A stretch of 64,000 nucleotides of DNA from Rhodosorus marinus. Taxonomy: Eukaryota; Rhodophyta; Stylonematophyceae; Stylonematales; Stylonemataceae. The stretch is from the NCBI GenBank assembly GCA_029953675.1, contig JAMWBK010000006.1, positions 868,001 to 932,000 on the forward strand, in the 5' to 3' direction. Below, piece after piece: positions 32,180 to 42,462 of the stretch. Both the position numbers and the translations under genes were made by a program. The notes beneath the pieces are model-generated. The model did no database searches and had not been told where the DNA came from. It was given only the letters and a program-made list of their open reading frames with translations. Numbering within the stretch: position 1 is the stretch's first letter; each line of letters starts with the position of its first letter.

Positions 32180-33356
32180 ATGACGAGTATAGGAACTGGG
32201 GTAAGATTCTTGGAGATCAGACAGAGATCGATTGGTTTGTTTTGTGTTTTCTGGGTTTGACTGTTTCTACCCGGCTCTCGTTCTGATCTGATTGTTATGG
32301 TTTTTCTCACCGTGGTGTCTCTGGTTACCGTAGTATGACTTGTCGTCGTCGACCTTTTCTCCGGAAGGTCGTGTATTTCAAACAGAGTACGCGATGAAAT
32401 CCGTGGAAAATAGTGGGTATGGATCTATTGCTCAAGGCGCTTTCTTCAAACGGGATTTCCCAAGTGGCATTTTTTGGTCTTGGGATCTTTAACGTAGAGT
32501 CTTGTACGTTTGGCTTTGCTGCTAGGACTGCGGTGGGTGCGAGATGTTCTGATGGTGTCGTGATTGCGGTAGAAAAGGTGTACCACTCACGGATGATGAT
32601 GAAGGGATCGCTTAGAAGAGTACATTTTGTCGAGAAACACATAGGAGTCGGTATTGCGGGATTGCTTCCTGATGGTAGACAGGTGTGTACTTGACCTGAA
32701 TTCTATGATCTTCATCCATCAAGGTTTTCTGACGCTAGAATTGTCCTCTGCTAGATGGTCTCGAAGTGCCGAGAGGAGGCTACTCAATACCGCGAAGTAT
32801 ACGGGGAGCCAGTCCCCGGGCGAGTGCTTGTGGATCGTCTCGCTCGGTTCACTCATCTGTATACATTGTATTGGCACGTCCGATCATTTGGATGCTCTGC
32901 TCTTGTAGCAGCGTACGACGCCGAGGGGCCACAGCTGTACATGGTTGAGCCATCAGGAATGTTGATGCGGTATAACGCCTGCGCCACCGGTAAGGAATCT
33001 TCCAAGCTTTTAAATAGCGTTCAAGCTTGTACAAGTGCATGCCGAAGCTGACACTAGTCCTGGTTGTGCCCATACCATCATCAGGGAAAGCCAAGCAACA
33101 GGCGAAGACGGAGCTGGAAAAGTTGAAGCTCGGCGAACTCACCTGCAGGGAAGCTGTGACGGAGCTGGCGAAGACAATCGTTAACGTGCACGACAGTACA
33201 AAGGACAAGCTTTACGAACTAGAGATGTTGTGGGTATGCGAGGAGAGTGGGAGGACAGCCCAATTTGTTCCACAGGAACTAATCGATGAGGCAAGAAAGG
33301 CCGCGGAGGACGAGAAGGACAGAGAGGATGACGACGACGACATGGACGACGCGTAG
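32180..33356 (+). CDS. PSMA3: 20S proteasome subunit alpha type-3 (alpha-7)
   Basis: Five exons, join(32180-32200, 32334-32416, 32526-32682, 32755-32989, 33085-33356), encode 255 residues. Exon 1 is only seven codons (MTSIGTG). Exon 2 begins [20 protein letters not shown], the N-terminal gate helix shared by alpha subunits. The rest has [18 protein letters not shown], the [15 protein letters not shown] strand and [11 protein letters not shown]. It then has [14 protein letters not shown] and an acidic Asp-rich tail, which together single out the alpha-7/PSMA3/PRE10 family. The subunit forms part of the outer ring that gates the proteolytic chamber. All introns have GT-AG borders. A G/T-rich leader precedes the ATG. 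Confidence 0.95.
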
Positions 33357-33416
33357 ATATGCTGCTTTTCTTAATTGGCATTGGATGTTTGGTGGTTTCC
33401 TAGCTTGACACCGGTG

Positions 33417-33450
33417 AGGGGCGGAGGGAGGGCGGAGGGAGGGCGAAGCA
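33417..33450 (+). other. G-quadruplex-prone tract between convergent genes
   Basis: Two copies of a ggcggaggga unit give four closely spaced GGG runs on the plus strand, 60-90 bp after the proteasome stop codon and before the 3' end of the oppositely transcribed GH35 gene. It may help end transcription, but this is inference. Confidence 0.5.
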
Positions 33451-33635
33451 GTTTCTTACTCGCAAGTCGTAGTAGTCAGTGCCAGGGAAACTAAAGACAC
33501 GTAATCTGTATGTAGCAAATCGGAAAGGTTTATGTACACAGTAGCGCGCTTTTTCAAAATCGAAAGCCAAGCTTTCCGCGCGGACTTAGTTGTCCGCGGT
33601 GGTTCCACTCATTCGCCAGAAGTAGGTCTCCTGTT

Positions 33636-36042
33636 CTAGTAGGGATCGTAATCGAGGTCCAAGAACTCAGATTGGTCTCCTAGGTCTTCTACCTCGCCGC
33701 GACCTTGCATCTCCTTAAACTTCTCGAACGCGGCATCGTACTGGAGCGGCTCTCCAAGAATAGGATCAGGGCTGAACCAGACTTTTCCACTGAAGGATCT
33801 GTCCGGCTCAAGTTGCAGCAAGACGATTCTATTTCTGCCCTCGTTGAGTATATCGCTTGGCACGAACAAAGTCTGCTCCGGACCCTTGTACGCCCAGAAA
33901 CGTCCTAAGGGGAATCCATTGACCCACACCAGTCCATGACCTTCTATTTTCAAAAACGCGCAGTGAAGGTATGGAATTCCTTTCGGTATGACGAACGACC
34001 CACGGAAAAACATTGGCGTTCGCCAGTTGCCGGATTTCAAGCTTGAGCTAATCAACATATTCGAAACGTCCTTGATTACGGTGCGGTTCAGTACATCTGG
34101 CCACAGCTCGTGGCTATTCTCCAAGGATATCCTGTGATGGAACCAGTCGGTGACGACATCCCCATCCAGAGTGACGTCGCCAAGTATCCCTTTCTTATCA
34201 CCCAGAGCGAAACCACCCACGCTTGGTCGGCCCATGTTCTCCACTAGAATGTCCAAGACGTCAGAATCCTTTTCTATTGTCATCTCGTGTGAATCCTCGT
34301 TTCTGGCGAAGATTTCTTCCGTGTTACCGTTGAGGATGACATAGGCTCGGTCTCCCACTCCCTCTATGATAAGCTTTCCTGTTCTCTTCTCGTCCTTCGC
34401 GAAAACATGTCGATACAGAACGAAGCCAAGGCTTGCTCCATTGACTCGCTCCATATGGAGTGGATGCTCACTTCTCACAGGCTCATAAGGGCTTGCGACA
34501 TCCAATACATCCAGGAGCGGCGCGTGGTGCTCCAGCTCAAGAACTTTGACGTAATCGCTGGTCGTAATCCTGAATTCTTCAAGGGTTTTTGGCACCCACG
34601 AAAAGCCCTGGGAGGAGAGCACTCCCGCTACGATTTCATACTTAACTCGCCTCAGATTCTTGGTCTCATCAACAATCCCATCATAGTCGTGGCTTGAAAC
34701 ATATGGGTAGTGCTTTTGAGTCTTGGAATCAATCAGGGCCCCGTTATACATCCCAAAGGTTGAACCGCCAGCAAACATGTGCACATTCAAGCTCGCGCGA
34801 AGCACGACAACCTCCTGTATCATGCGGAGGACGTCTGAGTTCTCTCGTGTGAAGTGCACCACATCCCCCCACTTGTCACAGTCTCCTATGTTCAATTCGG
34901 CTGCGAATAGTGGTCCTGTGGGTTGCACAGTCCGCAATTTCCGAAAGCTTTCCACCGTATCCTTTCGGACGGATATAGATTTCAATACGCCAGGAACTGG
35001 GGCTGTGTTTTGAACGCCATCCGGCGTATCCAACGTGAAGAACAGCTGGCTTTCAAATCCTCGCTTAACCCAAGTAGTTTTCAGGTAGGAGACGTACTCC
35101 GGAGAATCTCCGAAGCTCCCAAGATTGTGCTCCAGCTGCATAGCAATGAGAGGTCGGCCTTGCGCGAAAGGACGAACCTTTTCTGCCAGGGCGTTGTGGA
35201 AGCGATCAACCCTATCTAAAAATGCGGCGTTGTAATCTCTTACCCGCATCTCCCGATCGTCATACAAAAGCCAGCCTGGATCATAGATGTTCGTGAGGAA
35301 TGGGCACTGTGGTTAGCCAGCTCGCGCCTGCTTCGGAAGAGCACAAATTTACCCCCACTACGAAGTGTCTTCTGCCCTTTGAATGTTGCTGCTACATACC
35401 TGGAAGACCTCCAAAGTCCAATTCAGCGCCAACAAATGGACCAACTTTGAGGATTACCATCAGCCCCGATAGTTTGCATTGTTCCAAAAACTCGGTGATG
35501 TTCAGGAGCCCTTCGAACATGTACTCCCCGGGTTCAGGCTCGTGCATGTTCCAAGGGACTGAAGTTACAATGCTATTGAACCCTGTGGCCTTGGCTTTGT
35601 CCAGCACCCGCTGCCACTCCGTAGGAATCATTCGGAAATAATCCACAGATCCCGAGTACACTCGAAACTCCCTCCCGTTCAGCCGAAATCCCTTCCGATA
35701 ATATGTGAGCTTACGCGGCTTGATAAATTGATCCTCGCCCAAACCTAACCCGACCATGACCCCACTTCTTACATAATAAACATTTACAGCCAGCAGCATA
35801 ATCAGGACCACACCGATTGGCAGCACGTAGTACGCGTTCCTTCTCAACCACTTCATGTAATACTCAAACCCCTCAATCTCAGTCCTCTGTTGATTAGAAT
35901 CTTCATTTTTGGGTGGCAACATAGGTGCCTCCGGGATCCCATTGGCCTCTTCCTCCGTCTCCTCCATCAACTCCTCCACTTCCTCACCAGCAGAAGAACC
36001 CATCTCGACTCTCAACCCCGCCCACCCCTCCCCCCCAACCAA
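33636..36042 (-). CDS. GH35 beta-galactosidase-like type II membrane protein, acid/base residue lost
   Basis: Two exons, complement(join(33636-35275, 35400-36042)), encode about 760 residues. An acidic N-terminal segment of some 60 residues precedes one membrane helix (about 71-91), so the catalytic part should face the secretory lumen or outside. The GH35 barrel is clear: FRVYSGSVDYFRMIPTEW, VPWNMHEPEPGEY, GPFVGAELDFGGLPG, and later AGGSTFGMYNGA. The nucleophile Glu is kept (AAEL, about residue 341). The acid/base site, ENEYG in active enzymes, reads EHNLG, with Asn265 in place of the glutamate. The C-terminal jelly-roll domains are present (KGIPYLHCAFLKIEGHGLVWVNGFPLGRFW). Retaining glycosidases need both carboxylates, so normal beta-galactosidase activity is doubtful. 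The first ATG (36042) is used; 36003 is an alternative. Confidence 0.88.
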
Positions 36043-37078
36043 AAGTTGATCCTAGTCAACCTGAGCCAAACAAAAAAAAGAAAACGGAAGGAACGCCTTC
36101 TATCATCACTACAGATGAGAGCTACTCTACACTAGACCCCTCACTCTTCCCCAACGCACCATCTCCATCCTCAAACTACTACTTAATGATCCTCTCCTTC
36201 AACTTCACTCCAGAAAACAAACCCAACCTGAAGGACACCCGTTCAAGACCAATATTTTAGAAGAATTCACCGGGACAAATCCGATACACAACAGATGGCC
36301 TTTGATACCCCCCCAAGAACCAGAGCCCATGTCAAAGGTGTTCTAAAAGTTTCAAAATACAACTAAACCGCACGAACCAGGAAGGACCCCTTTCTTTCCT
36401 GTATCGCTTAATCGCTCGACGTTCACAAAATGGCTAACACGTGTCTTTTTGTTGAAAAGTTTCCAAAAGTCAATGAAATAATTCTTCAATGAATAAAGAA
36501 TGGATATATCTTTAAGCCAATTATATTTTGACATGTGTTTTTATTGTCGAATGAGGATTAGAAGAGCGGTGATATAGACTGGGATCAATCGTTTATCAAC
36601 GCTGTTAGAGTTGTTGATGGAAGGGTTGAGTGTGATGGATGTGGATCCGGCCCCCTCGTGGGGGGTTCTCAGCTTCCAGTGAGCGCTCTTCGACTATTAT
36701 TACAATAGGCTCTGATGGATTGAAAGCCAGGACGACTTCTTAGAATGAAGAGGTTTTTTGCCCTCGTGGAATACCTGCTTCGCAATGTCATAGGCAGCTG
36801 CGCTCTCGAGTCATGCTTGGTTTTCTGTTGTCCTTTAGTGATTCGTGCGTTTAACGAAACGCAAGCCTCAAGGCCCTTCTCGAACCTCTACCCAGCGCGC
36901 GAGAACACGCGGCGAGATCGATGCTGACTAAACGATCGACTTCAAGGATATGTTTAATTGATTTCGAAGCAACAAACCTTTGGCGACTGATGAGCCACTC
37001 CCCTCTTCTACCATCCCTTTTCTGCTTCCCTGTAACTAGCGTGCAGCATTGAGCTTGAATCTTCAACATCAATTCAGC
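36043..37078. other. Intergenic, no gene seen
   Basis: About 1 kb. The first 200 bp are C/A-rich on the plus strand (flank of the GH35-like start). The rest shows no supported feature. Confidence 0.5.
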
Positions 37079-38356
37079 TTACGGAGAATCTATCCTCTTT
37101 ATCCAATCCGCTTTCTCGTTCAGTTTGTCCAAAAGTCGAGTCCCAAGCGCTGTCGCTGGAGTGTAGAATCCACCCACCAGCGAATGCGCTGGGATCGACT
37201 GCTTCTCAAGAGCGAGCAACATACCTGCCTCTGCTAATATCCGAGAGGTCTCCCCAAATCCTGGATCCAGGGTGTTGATCTCAGTGAAGAGTGTTCGCGG
37301 TTCAGCTTCATCCGTTTTCGCAATCTGTACGACCCTTGCACTTCCCCGTTCAATGGCCTTGTCATCCGGCTTAAAACCCATGTTCGTGATCAAGTTGAAT
37401 ACTTTCTCGTTCAAGGTCTTATTCGCAAGCAGCTTCTGAGCGGTATTCAGGATCCCAGTCAGTATTCCGCATAGAGTGTACGCACCCACCTTGCTCTGGA
37501 TACCCGAAAACTCCTTGTACAAAAACCGTCCTGAACAGTAGGCGTCGCTTCCATTGAGTTTAACGGACTCTGTTGGTGTTGCACTGGCAAATATGCTTGC
37601 CGATCTCCGAACAACTCTAGTGTTTGCATAGCCCAACATGAACGGGATTCCGTACATGCCGAGCTCCGGGATGTACTCGGGCTGGTAATGCCAGTCAGGA
37701 AAGTATTCTGTGACTTTCTCTGGCTCTGGATTGGGATAGTCCTTTTGAAGTCCGTAGGGATCCAAAGAGGAGGGCTCGGCGAAAAGCTTCACAATGCTTG
37801 CCACTGACCCTGAACCAGCGGTACCATCAAATTTTGTAAAAACAGATGTTACTTCTGAAACACCGCACTTAAAATTTCTCTTTGCCTCTTCAACGAGGAA
37901 CAGGGTTCCCAAATCCGAAGGAACGCTGTCAAAACCACATGTAGGAATAAGGGTAACGTTGTTCGTCTTTGCCAGTTTTCCATACTTTTCGATCATGCGG
38001 ACCATGAACTGGGGCTCCCCATTAATATCCAAATAATCTGCATTGTGCTCTATGCATGCCTTTACGAGCGGCTCTCCTAACACCTCGTACGGTCCAACAG
38101 TCGTCATAACAACTTTCGCTGCTTTGGCCACGTTATCAATCGTCTCACCAGAACCAACGACAATTCCTACGTCCACAGGCTCTCCCCCCTCAACAGACCC
38201 CTTCAAGCCTTCCACTATCTGTTCCAGCTTTCCTTGGCTCCTCCCGGCGATAGCCCATTTCAGCCCGGGACGTGCATTACGATACAAATACTCAGCGACC
38301 TTCTTCCCAACCGAACCCGTAGCTCCGTAAATCAGCAAATCATACTGCTTCTCCAT
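37079..38356 (-). CDS. Saccharopine-dehydrogenase-like oxidoreductase, paralogue 1
   Basis: A single-exon gene of 425 residues. The N-terminal Rossmann fold starts YDLLIYGATGSVGKKVAEYL, with a dinucleotide-binding GATGxxG motif, followed by the WAIAGRS strand. A middle block (ADYLDINGEPQFM, TLIPTCGFDSVPSDLG) identifies the SCCPDH / trans-acting enoyl-reductase-like family rather than true saccharopine dehydrogenase. The C-terminal part includes EINTLDPGFGETSRILAEA, ending ATALGTRLLDKLNEKADWIKR. Members reduce unsaturated acyl or polyketide chains or sit on lipid droplets, but the substrate is not known here. There is no targeting leader. A close paralogue lies 2.1 kb upstream on the same strand and starts with an extra 36-40 residue leader. 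Confidence 0.9.
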   Translation of the reverse strand: MEKQYDLLIYGATGSVGKKVAEYLYRNARPGLKWAIAGRSQGKLEQIVEGLKGSVEGGEPVDVGIVVGSGETIDNVAKAAKVVMTTVGPYEVLGEPLVKACIEHNADYLDINGEPQFMVRMIEKYGKLAKTNNVTLIPTCGFDSVPSDLGTLFLVEEAKRNFKCGVSEVTSVFTKFDGTAGSGSVASIVKLFAEPSSLDPYGLQKDYPNPEPEKVTEYFPDWHYQPEYIPELGMYGIPFMLGYANTRVVRRSASIFASATPTESVKLNGSDAYCSGRFLYKEFSGIQSKVGAYTLCGILTGILNTAQKLLANKTLNEKVFNLITNMGFKPDDKAIERGSARVVQIAKTDEAEPRTLFTEINTLDPGFGETSRILAEAGMLLALEKQSIPAHSLVGGFYTPATALGTRLLDKLNEKADWIKRIDSP

Positions 38357-38951
38357 CGCACCGACTATCAGTAGCCCTCAAGTAGCCTCCCTCCTTAACT
38401 TGCAACTTCCAGAATGACCCAACCTCACGAAAAACAACATCCAGCCACGCACACGATGGTTTGGGGTCTGGTTCCCCACAGCAAGTCTCCCAACCCAATG
38501 GAGTGCGTACTTATATCCTATCTCCCCCCCCCCGCTCCGAACTCTGTATCCAAAACAATCCATCGCTTTGGGGAATGCCCTTGCAACCAGAAAGACAAAA
38601 AAAACAGTTTGCTAGGCTCCAAATCGTACCCAAAGCTTCAAATCGTACCCAAAGCTTCTGCTTTGCCGTCACCGTGATCCCAGCTGACAGCAACGGAAAA
38701 ATTTGAGAAGTATTGAGCAAAGGGTGGGTTAGTTTGCCAAGTTTATCGAAAATATGTCTTGAAGATCTTTTTAATAGTATCAGTAAAAAAATCGACCAGA
38801 CCCCTTACTTAATTAAATCTTTGTGTTTATGCGAAAGTAAAAGAATCACGTTTTGGCATTGCTGTGGTTTGCGTAGGCCAGAAATATGAATTTCCGATGA
38901 TTTTGTTGGCTTTTGTTTGGTGGTTTACGCTTTCCGATCTGCTGGTTGGAG
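38357..38951. other. Intergenic, flank of two divergent starts
   Basis: C-rich on the plus strand next to paralogue 1 (38360-38560), then T/G-rich on the plus strand (38830-38950) leading to the possible small gene. No gene seen. Confidence 0.5.
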
Positions 38952-39338
38952 ATGGCTCTGTGCACAAGTTGTTTCCAAAGAAGCTTAGAGCTTCAGACTA
39001 GGAGAGGCCGGTTTTCTGTCGATCGTGATTGATTTGGAGGATCTCGGTTTTTTTTCAACGCGAAGACAAACACGACGTTTGTGAATTGGTCACTGCGTGC
39101 GATCGCCAGGAATGATTTCGTAAGAGCTGTGTGGTTGGGATTGTCACTGGAAATAGAGCAGTTGCTCAAACAGTTCGATCGATCCGATGGTCTAATAGAG
39201 ACGTCGACGGGACAGGGAAAATTTTTTGTCGTACAGGCTCGTCTGTACCTGCTCGACGAGCGGTATCACAGAAACGCACCGCGAAGGACGATCTTGCGTG
39301 AAGCGTACAACAAGATGATCTTCGAGGCTGTCGAATAG
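38952..39338 (+). CDS. Possible two-exon gene for a 112-residue protein
   Basis: I join 38952-39017 (MALCTSCFQRSLELQTRRGRF...) to 39066-39338 in phase 0 over a 48 bp intron (gtcgat to gcgaag). The first exon looks like a short organellar presequence: Arg/Leu/Ser-rich, one acidic residue. The second encodes a helical, charged segment with IEQLLKQFDRSDGL and FFVVQARLYLLDERYHR. I do not recognise a family. Support comes from the matching phases, the strongly T/G-rich plus-strand flank just before the ATG, and the placement between two genes of the other strand. The donor is weak, so exon borders are provisional. Confidence 0.4.
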
Positions 39339-40459
39339 AAGCCCACCAGTCCATAACCAATGCCCCAGTCTATCCAGCCTGCGCTCCGACCTGTCTTCAC
39401 TTCTAGCCCATCGCCTACTTGAGGAGCTCCAACACTGGATGAGATGCCAGTTTCTAATCAAGGTTCTTTTCGGATGTGGCTGCAAGCAATGCTTGAAAAG
39501 CGGATTGGATACACGCATCGTTGACATGAGCAAATGATAGTTTTGAACTTCACAGCAAACATCTACCCAGACGGCAGCTACTGTCCAACTCGCAACTCTT
39601 CAGAATAGTGTCACAAACAGGCGAGCACATACTTGATGTGTACCATTGACGAGGCTTTTGTAACTTTCAAATGCAAACTCTCATTTTTCATTTTTCATTT
39701 TGGCAAACCCGCTAAGCAAGGATACTTGTAAGCCTGTACTAATTTACTATCCGGCTGAGCAAAACCGCACGGCACTCACCCCCAAAAACTGGGGGGGCCA
39801 AACCTGGCTAAAGAAAAAAGTATCCGGTCGTCCAGCTGCGGGTCTTGAGGGGCCTGGCCTATCCGCAGATATGCACCGGGCGTGGTAATCATCGCAGAGC
39901 ATTGAAGTCAACAGTATCGCACGCCGAGATCTAGCTCAGCCGTAAGCTTGCTTGATGGTTAGTCGGAGGTGTGCGCCTTGAAATCGTGCGTTCTCAGCGG
40001 AATTGGTGGGCTCAGAAAAAATATTTTTCTCTGTCTCGTGGAAGTGGCGGGCGCCTGGTTAGTTTTGAGGATGTAGTCTGTGCTCCCCTTCCGATGCTTC
40101 GGAAAACGTGGTACAGAGCATGAAACGTATGCAGGTGAAAGTCTTGCACAAGCAGTAGCGCTCCCCCTTCCTTCAGATTGGTTTTGTTAAATTTTCATTC
40201 AGCGGTGGTGTGGTTTGACCTCGCCCCCTAACCGGGCACAACAACTCCAGCTTAAACCATTCCTGTCTTTTGACTTCATTGAAGACATCCTTTTTATTAA
40301 GAAACCCTTTTACCGGGGGTGGCATCGCTACCATGACGCGAACATGTAGCATGTACAACACCTAGAGCGGACACGCTAGCTCTTCAAAGCACTGCTTCAT
40401 ACAAAAGATGATGAGCTTCGAGTTTTGTCCTCGACTCTATCGGGCCAGTGATGAAGGAA
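39339..40459. other. Intergenic, no gene seen
   Basis: About 1.1 kb between the possible small gene and the 3' end of paralogue 2. A short tandem (catttttcattttt) lies near 39681-39700. No supported gene. Confidence 0.5.
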
Positions 40460-41845
40460 TTACTTCACTCTCTTTATCCAATCCGCCTTCTCGTTTAGCC
40501 TTTCCAGGAGCCGTGTCCCGAGCCCAGTTGCGGGAGTATAGAATCCACCCCCCAGTGCATGAGCTGGGAGCTCCTTTTTCTCGAGAGCAACCATCATACT
40601 TGCCTCAGCTAACAATCTTGAGGTCTCCCCGTAGCCTGGATCCAACATGTTGATCTCGGCAATGAGCGTGCGTGGCTGGGCCTCATCCGTTTTCCCGACG
40701 AGGGTGAACTTGGACCTTCCCCCTTCGACCATTTCCTCCTTCGGCTTCCAGCTGTTGTTCATAATTCCTTTGTAGAGCATGTCGCGTAGGGTCGAGCTCT
40801 TAAGTGCCAAGCCAATACCCACAAACAATCCGCCAACGATTGCAGATCCAACATAGGCGGACGTTTTGCTCTTCAAACCGAGGAACTCCTTATACTGAAA
40901 CCTTGATGAACAGTAGGCGTCGCTTCCATTAATCTTGATGGACTGAGTGGGTCTTTCACTGGCAAAAATAGAAGCCGACCTTCTGACAACCCGGCAGTTC
41001 ACAGGCGATAGGAAGAAGGGTATTCCGTACATGTCGATTTCCGGGACATGCTGAACTCCAAAAAGATCTGGAAAGGATTCAGTTACCTTCTCTGGCTCTG
41101 GATAGTCTTTTTGAAGTCCGTAGGGATCCAAAGAATCGGGATCACCTCCGGCACGAACAATGCTCGCGATCGTGCCTGAACCAAGACCTCCCCGTGCTTC
41201 CTCTACAACAGTGGTTACCCCTGAAAGACCACACTGGAATTCTTTCTTTGCCTCTTCCACGAGGAACAGAACTCCAAGATCCGAAGGGATGCTGTCAAAC
41301 CCACATCCGTGGAGAACAGTCACATTGTTCTCCTCCGCCTGCTTTCCATACGTTTCGATCATCCGCCGCATGAAATTAGGTTCTCCAGTCAGGTCCAAGT
41401 AGTCTGCTTTATTCTCAACACACGCCTTCACAAGCGGTTTTCCAAACTCGCTGTAGGGCCCCGCTGTCGTTGCCACGACCCTAGCCGCCTTCGCCACCTC
41501 ATCACTCGTGTCCCCACTTCCAACCACAATCCCAATATCCAGGGCCTCGCCTCCTTCAACAGAACCCCTCAGTTCCTCCCTCACATGCTCCAACTTCTCC
41601 AAGCTTCTCCCTGCTATCCCCCATTTCAGCTCTGGAGGCGCGTTCTTCAACAGATACTGCGCCGTTCTCTTCCCAGTAGCTCCCGTTGCTCCATAAACCA
41701 GCAAATCATACGGTTTCCCTCCTTCGCTCATCTTCGCGACGCTCCTCGTACTTAGACTCCTCCGAAACGCAAACAACCCACCAGCGCTCACAAACCCAGC
41801 CCCGTTGATGGTGATGGCCTTGTTCATATCTAACTTCGCCTCCAT
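40460..41845 (-). CDS. Saccharopine-dehydrogenase-like oxidoreductase, paralogue 2
   Basis: A single-exon gene of 461 residues. The core, from YDLLVYGATGATGKRTAQYL to the end LNEKADWIKRVK, aligns with paralogue 1 along its full length with the same landmarks (WGIAGRS, ADYLDLTGEPNFM, GCGFDSIPSDLG, LDPGYGETSRLLAEA). It differs by an N-terminal extension with the segment FAFRRSLSTRSVAKM, which looks like a mitochondrial or plastid targeting peptide with a cleavage site, and by a more hydrophobic segment (GSAIVGGLFVGIGLAL) in the region where paralogue 1 has GILTGILNTA. The pair is a tandem duplication with probable division of work between compartments. The substrate is unknown. Confidence 0.9.
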   Translation of the reverse strand: MEAKLDMNKAITINGAGFVSAGGLFAFRRSLSTRSVAKMSEGGKPYDLLVYGATGATGKRTAQYLLKNAPPELKWGIAGRSLEKLEHVREELRGSVEGGEALDIGIVVGSGDTSDEVAKAARVVATTAGPYSEFGKPLVKACVENKADYLDLTGEPNFMRRMIETYGKQAEENNVTVLHGCGFDSIPSDLGVLFLVEEAKKEFQCGLSGVTTVVEEARGGLGSGTIASIVRAGGDPDSLDPYGLQKDYPEPEKVTESFPDLFGVQHVPEIDMYGIPFFLSPVNCRVVRRSASIFASERPTQSIKINGSDAYCSSRFQYKEFLGLKSKTSAYVGSAIVGGLFVGIGLALKSSTLRDMLYKGIMNNSWKPKEEMVEGGRSKFTLVGKTDEAQPRTLIAEINMLDPGYGETSRLLAEASMMVALEKKELPAHALGGGFYTPATGLGTRLLERLNEKADWIKRVK

Positions 41846-42462
41846 CAGCGGAACAGGTCAGCAGAAAGGTCGTCCAACCCCAACGCTCTATGCTTCGCTG
41901 TTTCCACGGCAAGCCCGCAGACAAAAAAAACCCTGGGCGTTCAGAACGCCAGCCGGTTGATGAACCATAGGGTCGGAGGCATTTCCGAAAGCAGGCTATC
42001 AACCCGCCAGCTAGGTTGCTGCAAAAGAGGCCACGAAGTCAACGGATGACCCGCATCCTCACACGCCTTTGAAGGTAGCTTACAATAGTCATCAAAAGAG
42101 TGCGGAAGATTGAGACTGCTCGCTTCGAAAGCGATCGTTGGTGATCTGCTTATGTCCATCGCCCAGGAGCGGCAGTAACGAGGGAACTGGAGCAGTTGAG
42201 GAGGACGTTGGGAATGCTATAGACCTGAGAGGAAGGAAGTGTCGTTTTCGAGAAGTGATACCACATCCCCGAACAAGTTTTCTGGCTGATTATAAGGGCT
42301 GGAGCAGACTTACATGTCTACTGTCCAACTGGGCAGAACGGTCGGTCTGCTTCTGGAGTCATCGAGGCGTTTGCTGACCATGACGAGGATTGCTCTCAGC
42401 TCGGATTGATCCGAGCGAGTCAAGGCGACGGGCGTGTTCCGTTTGGCCACGGGCGCCACCGG
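41846..42462. other. Divergent intergenic region
   Basis: About 620 bp between paralogue 2 (minus) and the SpoU gene (plus). The SpoU reading frame stays open upstream of its first ATG to about 42300, so an upstream exon or an earlier start is possible. Confidence 0.5.
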
